A program made the position numbers and the translations under genes. The notes under the pieces were generated by a model, which saw nothing but the letters and a program-made list of their open reading frames with translations, was not told the origin of the DNA and ran no database searches. From FEN-299 sp963727765 (GTDB lineage: Bacteria > Acidobacteriota > Vicinamibacteria > Vicinamibacterales > Fen-181), in assembly GCA_963727765.1 (NCBI GenBank), contig CAVSGZ010000013.1, forward strand, positions 62,001 through 126,000: DNA of 64,000 nt, given 5' to 3'. Below are positions 27,352 through 34,092 of this stretch, piece by piece; position 1 is the stretch's first letter, and each line of letters begins with the position of its first letter.

Positions 27352-28694
27352 CCACGTTCTCGGAGAACCGGCGTCAGACGCTGCACATGGCCATGGCGGC
27401 GTTCGCTCTGCTGCTGCGGGTGTTGACCTGGTGGCAGGCGGCCGCGTGCGCCACGGCCGCGTTTCTGTTCAACCTGCTCGTGCTGCCGCGGATCGCGCGC
27501 GCGACGCTCTACCGCTCAGGGGACGCAGCGCGAGGTTATCCGCTCGGCATCCTCTTCTACCCTCTCTCGGTACTCGTCCTCGTCGTGGCCTTCCCGCGAC
27601 GCCCGGATATCGTCGCCGCGGCGTGGGGCATCATGGCCTTTGGCGATGGCGCGGCCACGCTGGTCGGCAAACGCATGGGGGGCCGGCCCATTCCGTGGAA
27701 CCCCGACAAGACCGTTGCCGGAACGGCGGCGTTCGTCGTCGCAGGCACACTGGCCGGCGCGGCGCTGGCGGGGTGGACGAGGCCGGCCGTGTCGCCGATG
27801 CCGCCGATGCTGTTCGCGCTGGCAGCCCCGGCGCTGGCAGCGCTCGCCGCCGCCGGCGTCGAGTCGCTCCGCGTGCGGCTCGACGACAACATCTCGGTGC
27901 CCATCACGGCCGCCATCGTGATGGGCGGGCTTGCGCTCATCGACGCTTCGTCGTGGGCCGCCGCGCAGGGCGCTCTGCCTACGGCGCTCGTCTACGCGGC
28001 CCTGGTCAATGTGCCCATCGCCACGCTCGGCTGGTGGGCGGGTGCGGTGACGGTGCCGGGCGCGGCGGTGGGCGGCGTCATCGGGATCGCGGTCTTCGCG
28101 GGCGCGGGACCGTCGGGATGGGCACTGCTCTTCCTGTCGTTCCTGGCCGCCACCGTCTCGACCCGCCTCGGCTTCAAGCGAAAGTCGGTGCTCGGGATCG
28201 CAGAGGCTCGCGGGGGGCGGCGCGGGCCCGGCAACGCCGTCGCCAACACGGGGCTGGCCGCCTTCGCGGCGCTGCTGGCTGCGCTCTCGCCACACCGCGA
28301 GGGGGCACTGCTGGCGATGACGGCGGCTCTGGTGGCCGGAGCCAGCGACACCGTCGCCAGCGAGATTGGCAAGGCGTGGGGCGCGCGGACCTACCTGTTC
28401 CCGCTGTTCACGCGGGTGCGCCCGGGAACGTCTGGCGCGGTATCGCTCGAGGGGACCGGCGCCGGAATCGTCGCCGCCCTCGCGCTCGCGGCGATAGCGC
28501 TCGCGCTCGGTCTCATCAAGGGCAGCGGCCTGTGGATCGTCACGGTCGCGGCGACGGCGGGGTCACTGGTGGAAAGCTCGCTCGGCGCGACGCTCGAGGC
28601 GTCGGGTACGCTCGACAACGACATGCTCAATTTCATCAACACCGCCGTGTCGGCGGCGTTCGCCGTCGCCACGGCGTGGATGGTGGCCCGATGA
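27348..28694 (+). CDS. Fused phytol-kinase-like (VTE5) and DUF92 phytyl-phosphate-kinase-like (VTE6) protein
   Basis: 448 residues, strongly hydrophobic, about a dozen membrane segments. Residues ~1-210 match the polyprenol/phytol kinase family: FGDGAATLVGKRMGG (98-112) and NPDKTVAGT (118-126) are its CTP-binding signatures. Residues ~215-448 match DUF92: TRLGFKRKSVLG (~268), ASDTVASEIGKAWG (~331), PGTSGAVSLEGTGAG (~359). In plants and cyanobacteria VTE5 makes phytyl phosphate and VTE6 makes phytyl diphosphate, as separate proteins. Here both lie in one chain, followed immediately (ATGA overlap) by a UbiA prenyltransferase. The start is GTG 27348, overlapping the previous stop. Prenol-to-prenyl-diphosphate salvage is the inferred role. 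Confidence 0.85.
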   Translation: MTTFSENRRQTLHMAMAAFALLLRVLTWWQAAACATAAFLFNLLVLPRIARATLYRSGDAARGYPLGILFYPLSVLVLVVAFPRRPDIVAAAWGIMAFGDGAATLVGKRMGGRPIPWNPDKTVAGTAAFVVAGTLAGAALAGWTRPAVSPMPPMLFALAAPALAALAAAGVESLRVRLDDNISVPITAAIVMGGLALIDASSWAAAQGALPTALVYAALVNVPIATLGWWAGAVTVPGAAVGGVIGIAVFAGAGPSGWALLFLSFLAATVSTRLGFKRKSVLGIAEARGGRRGPGNAVANTGLAAFAALLAALSPHREGALLAMTAALVAGASDTVASEIGKAWGARTYLFPLFTRVRPGTSGAVSLEGTGAGIVAALALAAIALALGLIKGSGLWIVTVAATAGSLVESSLGATLEASGTLDNDMLNFINTAVSAAFAVATAWMVAR

Positions 28695-29608
28695 CCGGCC
28701 GATCCCGATTCGGTCTCTACCTCGAGTTCGCCCGGCCCTTCACGCTGTTCGCCCCGGCGCTCGGGATGGCGTCGGGCGGCGCCACCGCCATCGGCGCGGC
28801 GCCGCGCGAGTCGTGGAGCTGGTGGCTCGTCATCTACCCGCTGGTCGGCGCGCTCATGGCCGCCACGCTCAATGCCGCGTCGAACGGGCTGAACCAGATC
28901 TACGACCTGGAGATCGATGCGGTGAACAAGCCCAAGCGCCCGCTACCGAGCGGGCGTATGACGCTGCGCGAAGCGTGGGCGTTCACAATCCTCGCCTTCG
29001 CCGCGGCCTGGCTGCTGGCCTGGCTCGTCGCGCCTGGCGGGCGGCACCAGTGCTTCTGGCTCGTCGTGGCGGCCACGCTCATCACAACGCTCTACTCGGT
29101 GCCGCCGTTCCGCACCAAGCGCCTGGGCATCTGGGCCAACCTGACGGTGGCGATCCCGCGCGGGACGCTGCTCAAGGTCGCCGGGTGGTCATCGGTCAAG
29201 ACGGTGATGGGGGTCGAGCCCTGGTTCATCGGCGCGATCTTCGGCCTCTTCCTCCTCGGCGCCACGACAACCAAGGACTTCGCGGACATGGAGGGCGACG
29301 CGCGGGGCGGCTGTCGCACGCTGCCGATCCAGTTCGGCGTCAGGCGGGCGGCGTGGATGATCTCGCCGTCGTTCGTCGTGCCGTTCCTGATGATCCCCAT
29401 CGGCGCGTGGGCCGGGATTCTCACCGGCCACTTCTGGCTGCTCCAGCTGCTCGGCGCGGTGATGACGGTCTACGGCATCTACGTCTGCTACCTGATGCTG
29501 CGCCGCCCGGAGGACCTGGCCGTCGAGGAGAATCACGTGTCCTGGGCGCACATGTACCGCATGATGTTCGTCGCGCAGGTCGGGTTCGCGCTGGCCTACC
29601 TGCTCTGA
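28691..29608 (+). CDS. UbiA-family prenyltransferase
   Basis: 305 residues, 8-9 membrane helices. The two Asp-rich motifs of the superfamily are present: NGLNQIYDLEIDAVNKPKRP (~62; N-x3-6-D-x3-D) and DFADMEGDARGG (~197). The first motif with INxP(K/R)RPLPSG is closest in style to the chlorophyll synthase / digeranylgeranylglyceryl-phosphate synthase branch, not UbiA or MenA proper. It transfers a prenyl diphosphate to an acceptor at the membrane. ATG 28691 overlaps the kinase fusion by 4 nt, so the two products are likely made together. Acceptor not predictable from sequence. Confidence 0.87.
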   Translation: MTGRSRFGLYLEFARPFTLFAPALGMASGGATAIGAAPRESWSWWLVIYPLVGALMAATLNAASNGLNQIYDLEIDAVNKPKRPLPSGRMTLREAWAFTILAFAAAWLLAWLVAPGGRHQCFWLVVAATLITTLYSVPPFRTKRLGIWANLTVAIPRGTLLKVAGWSSVKTVMGVEPWFIGAIFGLFLLGATTTKDFADMEGDARGGCRTLPIQFGVRRAAWMISPSFVVPFLMIPIGAWAGILTGHFWLLQLLGAVMTVYGIYVCYLMLRRPEDLAVEENHVSWAHMYRMMFVAQVGFALAYLL

Positions 29609-29628
29609 GAATCCCCAGGGGCGCAAGG

Positions 29629-30873
29629 ATGACGACCATGAACACTGCGAGCGGCGTCCGCGCGGCATGGCTGGCCTGGACGGGCGCCGTCGTCGCCTCG
29701 GTCGCCCTCATCGCGCTGACCCACTACACGACGCGCGATCCCGACTCGCTCCTGCACGCCGGGATTGCCGCGCGCCTGAGCCAGCAGCCGATCGGCCACT
29801 GGATCGCGCCGGAGTGGTGGGGCCTCTGGGGAATGCAGGGCCTGTACTGCGAGCACCCGGCCGGCATCTTTCTCGTGCCGGCGGCGCTGGCGCGGCTCGG
29901 TTTTCCCGCCGAACAGGCCGCCTACGCGGTCAACGTTTTCTATCAGGTGGCCAGCCTGGTCCTGGTGATCCTGATCGCCCGTGTGCTGGTCGAGCCGGTC
30001 GAGGCGCGCGCACTCGGGTGGCTGCTGCAGCTGCTGCCCATCGCCTTCGTCTTCCGCATTCGAGCCAATCACGAGTACGCACTGCTGGCGGGCCTGCTGC
30101 TGGCGGTGTACTCCACCGAGCGGGCACGCAGACGGCCGGCATGGACACTGGGCATGATGGCCGGCTTCTGCGTCGTCCTCTTGGTGAAGGGCGTGTTCGC
30201 GCTGGTCGTGCCGGTGACCTGTGCCGTCTGGCTCGTCGCCAGGATCGGACAGCCCGGCGGTCGCCGCTTTAACTGGCCGACGTGGGCGGCGATCGGGCTG
30301 ATGCCGGTGGCTGCAGTGCTCGGGGCTTGGGGGTACGAGGCTGCCTATGTGCGGGTCACCGGTCAGTCGTTCCTGACCGTCTATCGAGAGCGGCAGCTCC
30401 CGGCGGGTGCGTTCACGAGCGGGCCGCTCTGGTGGAGGGGGCCGTACACGGTGGTGTGGTACCTCGGACGCATTGTCTGGTACGCGTTTCCGTGGAGCCT
30501 GGCCGCAGGATGGGTTGCGTGGCGCGGCGTGAAGGGCGGGGCGGCGTGCCCGTGGGCCCGGCGCGGGCGCGAGGCCCTCGACCGGATCGCGTCGGGCACC
30601 TGGCAGGGCGCGTGGTTCGCGGTCGCGTCGAGCCTCGTGCTGACCGTCGGCTTCTCGCTGGCCCACCGAAAGGCCGACCGCTACCTGTTCCCCGTCTACT
30701 TCATCCTCGGCGCCGCGGGCGCTGTGACTGCCCTGCGCCGCATTGGCTGGCTGCGGCGGCTGGCCGATCGGCTGGATCGGCCGTGGGTGCCGGCCGCTTT
30801 CTACCTGGTCCTCTTCCTCGCGGCGCTGCTCACGGCGGGCTCGCTGCCGAGCTTCACGTTCTGGAGGTCCTGA
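29629..30873 (+). CDS. Polytopic membrane glycosyltransferase (GT39/ArnT-like)
   Basis: 414 residues, about ten hydrophobic segments from residue 11 on. Early periplasmic loop carries TTRDPDSLLHAGIAARL (~31) with the Asp position expected of GT-C enzymes, and GLYCEHPAGIFLVPA (~67), like the EHPP-type loop of ArnT/PMT families. C-terminal block HRKADRYLFPVYFILGA (~345) is also typical. Such enzymes use polyprenyl-phosphate sugars as donors outside the inner membrane. Start ATG 29629 with AAGG upstream; 20 nt after the prenyltransferase. Target unknown. Confidence 0.72.
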   Translation: MTTMNTASGVRAAWLAWTGAVVASVALIALTHYTTRDPDSLLHAGIAARLSQQPIGHWIAPEWWGLWGMQGLYCEHPAGIFLVPAALARLGFPAEQAAYAVNVFYQVASLVLVILIARVLVEPVEARALGWLLQLLPIAFVFRIRANHEYALLAGLLLAVYSTERARRRPAWTLGMMAGFCVVLLVKGVFALVVPVTCAVWLVARIGQPGGRRFNWPTWAAIGLMPVAAVLGAWGYEAAYVRVTGQSFLTVYRERQLPAGAFTSGPLWWRGPYTVVWYLGRIVWYAFPWSLAAGWVAWRGVKGGAACPWARRGREALDRIASGTWQGAWFAVASSLVLTVGFSLAHRKADRYLFPVYFILGAAGAVTALRRIGWLRRLADRLDRPWVPAAFYLVLFLAALLTAGSLPSFTFWRS

Positions 30874-30886
30874 TCTCGGAGGGGTT

Positions 30887-31720
30887 TCAGGCGGTGTGCA
30901 GCAGCGCCCGGATGCGCGCCTCGGTCGGAGGATGTGTGCTGAAGATCGACAGCATGCCGGAGACCGAGAACGGCTTGATGATGAACATGTGAGCCGTGGC
31001 GGGGTTGGCGTCGAGTGGCACCTGCTTCGCCACTGTTTCGATCTTCTTGAGCGCGTCCACCAGGCCATAGGGACTGCCGACCAGTTGCGCCGCCCCTGCA
31101 TCGGCCGCGAACTCACGCGACCGCGAGATGGCCGCCTGGATCACCATCGCCGCCAGCGGCGCCAGGATGATCGTCAGCAGGAGGCCGATGGGGTTGCCGC
31201 GATTGTCGTCGTCGCGTCCGCCGCCGAAGAAAGCCGCAAACTGCGCGATGCGCGCGATCATCATGATGGCCGCGCCCATCGTCGCGGCCACCGAGCTGAT
31301 GAGGATGTCGCGGTGCCTCACGTGCGACAGCTCGTGGGCGATCACTCCCTCGAGTTCGTTCTCGTTGAGCACGCGCAGGATCCCCTCGGTTGCCGCCACG
31401 GCAGCGTGCGAAGGATTGCGGCCCGTCGCAAACGCGTTGGGCGAAGGGTCGGGGATGACGTACACCTTCGGCATCGGCAGGCTCGCGCGCTGCGCGAGGC
31501 GCTCGGTCACGCGGTAGAGCACATGGTCGGGACCGACCGGCTGGGCCCGGTACATCGCGAGCACGATCTTGTCGGAGAACCAGTAGGACGCGAAGTTCAT
31601 GAGCACCGCGAACCCGAACGCCATCACGAGGCCGTTGGCTCCGCCGAACGACTCACCGATGAGCAGGACCAGCGCGCTCAATAATCCGAGGAGGAGTGCC
31701 GTTTTCATCCCGTTTGCCAT
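30887..31720 (-). CDS. htpX: Membrane zinc protease HtpX
   Basis: 277 residues. Two N-terminal membrane segments (~5-25, ~28-48), then the M48 zinc site GVIAHELSHVRHRD (~125) with the third ligand region SREFAADAGAAQLVG (~200). HtpX degrades misfolded membrane proteins at the inner membrane and is usually stress-induced. Start ATG 31718-31720; Met5 is an alternative. A GATACT hexamer ends exactly 6 nt before the ATG and no Shine-Dalgarno sequence is visible, suggesting a leaderless mRNA. Convergent with the glycosyltransferase gene. Confidence 0.95.
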   Translation of the reverse strand: MANGMKTALLLGLLSALVLLIGESFGGANGLVMAFGFAVLMNFASYWFSDKIVLAMYRAQPVGPDHVLYRVTERLAQRASLPMPKVYVIPDPSPNAFATGRNPSHAAVAATEGILRVLNENELEGVIAHELSHVRHRDILISSVAATMGAAIMMIARIAQFAAFFGGGRDDDNRGNPIGLLLTIILAPLAAMVIQAAISRSREFAADAGAAQLVGSPYGLVDALKKIETVAKQVPLDANPATAHMFIIKPFSVSGMLSIFSTHPPTEARIRALLHTA

Positions 31721-31726
31721 GGTCCC

Positions 31727-31732
31727 AGTATC
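31727..31732 (-). promoter_or_regulatory. -10-like hexamer of htpX (leaderless arrangement)
   Basis: Minus strand GATACT, then 6 nt (gggacc), then the htpX ATG. No ribosome-binding site fits between. Confidence 0.45.
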
Positions 31733-31835
31733 CTACAAATCACCGGCTCGGGCACCCTGGCCACGGGGACACGAGGTCGGCTCGCCGGCGGCCTGGCCCC
31801 GCCGGCTCGGACTCGCAAATGGCCGTCGTCTGTCG

Positions 31836-31841
31836 GATAAT
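31836..31841 (+). promoter_or_regulatory. -10-like hexamer of the 31848 gene (leaderless arrangement)
   Basis: GATAAT, then 6 nt (gtctca), then ATG at 31848. Same geometry as tgt, htpX and rpiB. Confidence 0.5.
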
Positions 31842-31847
31842 GTCTCA

Positions 31848-32411
31848 ATGCGGTGTCAGCACGTCGCCACGATCCTCATCGCTCTCCTGCTCGCCGCCGC
31901 CGCGCAGCCCGCGAGTTCGCAGGAACGACAAAGCACCGCGCCGCCCGCAGCACAGGCCCAGCCGCAGGGCGCCGCCACGCAGCAGCCGTCGGGGCCACCG
32001 GCCCCGGCCGCGCCCGAACAGGCACCGACGGAGGCCACGCTCGGCGTGCCCTTCTATCCTGCGATGGAATTTCTGGGGTCCTTCGACGCGGGCAGCGGCC
32101 AGCGTTACTACCTGTTCGGCGTCAACGCCGCCTTCGACGACGTGGTGGCGTGGTACCGGACGGCGCTGAAGCAGCGCGGCGAGCTGGTGTTCGACCAGCC
32201 CGCCACCCACGAGTTCGACATCGGGAAGTTCCGCGAAGAGACGATGGCCTTCCCGCCGAGCATCACGGTGAAGGATTACGCCTGGGGCGGGATGGCCGGC
32301 TACCCGAACCCGAATCCCAAGGGCGAGCCCGCGCGCTTCCGGACCGTGGTCCAGATCGTGCCCATCCCGTCCGCAGTTCCGCCGGTCAAGCGCGAGCCCG
32401 GGATCGATTGA
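31848..32411 (+). CDS. Exported protein of unknown function
   Basis: 187 residues. Signal peptide MRCQHVATILIALLLAAAA then PASSQE; a Pro/Ala/Gln-rich linker (~27-64); and a globular domain (~65-187) beginning LGVPFYPAMEFLGSFDAG with YYLFGVNAAFDDVVAWYRTAL. This order (short beta strands, then an amphipathic helix after a conserved Asp) recurs in acidobacterial exported proteins that I cannot name. It is divergent from htpX with a 127-nt gap holding both -10-like elements. No enzyme motif seen. Export is well supported; function is not. Confidence 0.75.
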   Translation: MRCQHVATILIALLLAAAAQPASSQERQSTAPPAAQAQPQGAATQQPSGPPAPAAPEQAPTEATLGVPFYPAMEFLGSFDAGSGQRYYLFGVNAAFDDVVAWYRTALKQRGELVFDQPATHEFDIGKFREETMAFPPSITVKDYAWGGMAGYPNPNPKGEPARFRTVVQIVPIPSAVPPVKREPGID

Positions 32412-32437
32412 CGCGCTCCGCTCGCCCGCTCACGCTT

Positions 32438-32683
32438 CTACCTGCGCTTGCGCGCCGCCGGCTTGCGCCGGCGGCACGCGCGCGCGGCTTCCTTCTCGGC
32501 TTCCTTGGCCATTTCGGCGACGAGCTGCAGCGAGGTCTGCGCCGAGAAGATGATGCCGATCCAGAACTCGGACGCCTCCGGTTCGCCGGCGAGCAGGGCC
32601 TGCACTTCGTCGAGTGACTCGACCGCGTCGGCCAGCCGCTCCATCGCCAGACCGTGACCTGCGTTAGCTGCTTTCTTCGCCAT
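32438..32683 (-). CDS. Small helical protein with a basic tail
   Basis: 81 residues from ATG 32681-32683, preferred over an upstream start at 32731 because AAGGAG lies 8 nt before it. Central part (ERLADAVESLDEVQALLAGE, AQTSLQLVAEMAKEAEKEAA) is amphipathic helix. The N-terminus MAKKAANAGHG and C-terminus ARACRRRKPAARKRR are strongly basic. No recognised family. The composition suggests contact with nucleic acid or polyphosphate; this is inference. Convergent with the exported protein at 31848 (26 nt between stops). Confidence 0.68.
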   Translation of the reverse strand: MAKKAANAGHGLAMERLADAVESLDEVQALLAGEPEASEFWIGIIFSAQTSLQLVAEMAKEAEKEAARACRRRKPAARKRR

Positions 32684-32776
32684 CGCGCGCTCCTTGTGGA
32701 TAGGTTGAATGTCCGTTCTCACAGGGTACACGCAATGCGTCAGAACAGCCAGATCCCGACCGCTCTTTCCGTCCTT

Positions 32777-32843
32777 CGATCGCTCATCGGAGGATCCGAT
32801 TGATACGCGTCAGTTTCGATCACTCATCGAAGTCCCCGATTGA
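32777..32843. repeat. Two copies of a 27-bp short repeat
   Basis: Copies at 32777-32803 and 32817-32843, of the form CGATCRCTCATCGRAG(G) followed by CCGATTGA. Reverse-complement relatives occur at 36728-36780, on the other side of the alpha-galactosidase/S9 peptidase pair. Confidence 0.7.
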
Positions 32844-32903
32844 CCTGCCCGTCCTCCGATTACATCGTCTGTGATACATTGCCCCGCCGTGGAGGGTACT
32901 GCC

Positions 32904-34070
32904 ATGACATTTCCGCTCATTCGCCGATCGCTCGGCCTGCTGCTTCTCGCGCTCGCGCTGCCCGCCGCCGCGGCGGCCCAGGGCCAGACGGCCTGGATGG
33001 ACATCGCCAAGACACCACCCATGGGGTGGAACAGTTGGAACAAATTCGCCTGCAACGTGAGCGAGAGCCTCATCCGCGAGGTCGCCGACGCGATGGTCTC
33101 CTCCGGCATGAAGGACGCCGGCTACCAGTACATCGTCATCGACGACTGCTGGCAGGTTGGCCGCGACAAGAACGGCAACATCGTCCCCGACCCGGATCGG
33201 TTCAAGGGCGGCATGAAGGCGCTCGCCGACTACGTCCACTCGAAGGGGCTGAAGTTCGGCCTCTACTCGGACGCCGGCGCGAGGACGTGCGAGGGCCGTC
33301 CCGGCAGCAACGGCTTCGAGGTCGAGGACGCGCGCCAGTACGCGGCCTGGGGCGTGGACTACCTCAAGTTCGACTGGTGCAGCAGCGACGGCGTCGATCC
33401 GAAGATCGCCTACCCGACCATGCGCGATGCGCTGAGAGCGACCGGCCGCCCAATCCTGTTCAGCATGTGCGAGTGGGGCACGAGCAAACCGTGGACCTGG
33501 TCGCGCGGCGTGGCGCACATCTGGCGGACGACCGGGGACATCTCGGACCGCTGGAACAGCTTCACGCGTTTGCTCGACCTGCAGGTCGGCCTCGAGAAAT
33601 ACGCCGGCCCCGGCGGGTGGAACGACCCCGACATGCTGGAGGTCGGCAACGGCGGGATGACCATCCCCGAGTACCGCGCGCACTTCAGCCTGTGGTGCCT
33701 GCTCTCCGCCCCGCTCATCGCGGGCAACGACATCCGCAGCATGACACCCGACATCCGCGACATCCTGACCAACAAGGAGGTCATTGCCGTCGACCAGGAC
33801 CCGCTGCAGCAGGGGCGGCGAATCCGCAAGGACGGCGACCTCGAGGTGTGGGTGAAGAACCTCGCCGGCGAGGCCCGCGTGGTCGTCCTGCTCAACCGGG
33901 GCAGAACCGAGGCCCCGATGGCGGTGTCGTGGCAGGAGCTGGGCCTGCCGTTCGATGCCGAGCTGAAGGTGCGCGACCTGTGGGCGAAAAAGGACCTGGG
34001 CGCGGTGAAGGGTACGTTCTCGATGAGCGTGCCGAGCCACGACGTAGTGATGATCAAGGTGGCCAGATAA
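32904..34070 (+). CDS. GH27 alpha-galactosidase, exported
   Basis: 388 residues from ATG 32904 (GGAGGG 7 nt upstream; an earlier in-frame Met at 32871 lacks a site). Signal peptide LLLLALALPAAAAAQ. GH27 landmarks: KTPPMGWNSWNKF (~35), VIDDCWQ (~80), GLYSDAGARTC (~129), the nucleophile in DYLKFDWCSSDG (~155), and the acid/base Asp in RTTGDISDRWNSF (~215). C-terminal beta domain from ~300. It releases terminal alpha-linked galactose from oligosaccharides; other alpha-glycosides are possible within the family. A TGATACAT -10-like box precedes it. Confidence 0.93.
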   Translation: MTFPLIRRSLGLLLLALALPAAAAAQGQTAWMDIAKTPPMGWNSWNKFACNVSESLIREVADAMVSSGMKDAGYQYIVIDDCWQVGRDKNGNIVPDPDRFKGGMKALADYVHSKGLKFGLYSDAGARTCEGRPGSNGFEVEDARQYAAWGVDYLKFDWCSSDGVDPKIAYPTMRDALRATGRPILFSMCEWGTSKPWTWSRGVAHIWRTTGDISDRWNSFTRLLDLQVGLEKYAGPGGWNDPDMLEVGNGGMTIPEYRAHFSLWCLLSAPLIAGNDIRSMTPDIRDILTNKEVIAVDQDPLQQGRRIRKDGDLEVWVKNLAGEARVVVLLNRGRTEAPMAVSWQELGLPFDAELKVRDLWAKKDLGAVKGTFSMSVPSHDVVMIKVAR

Positions 34071-34092
34071 ACACGTTGTCTCGAGGTGCCGT

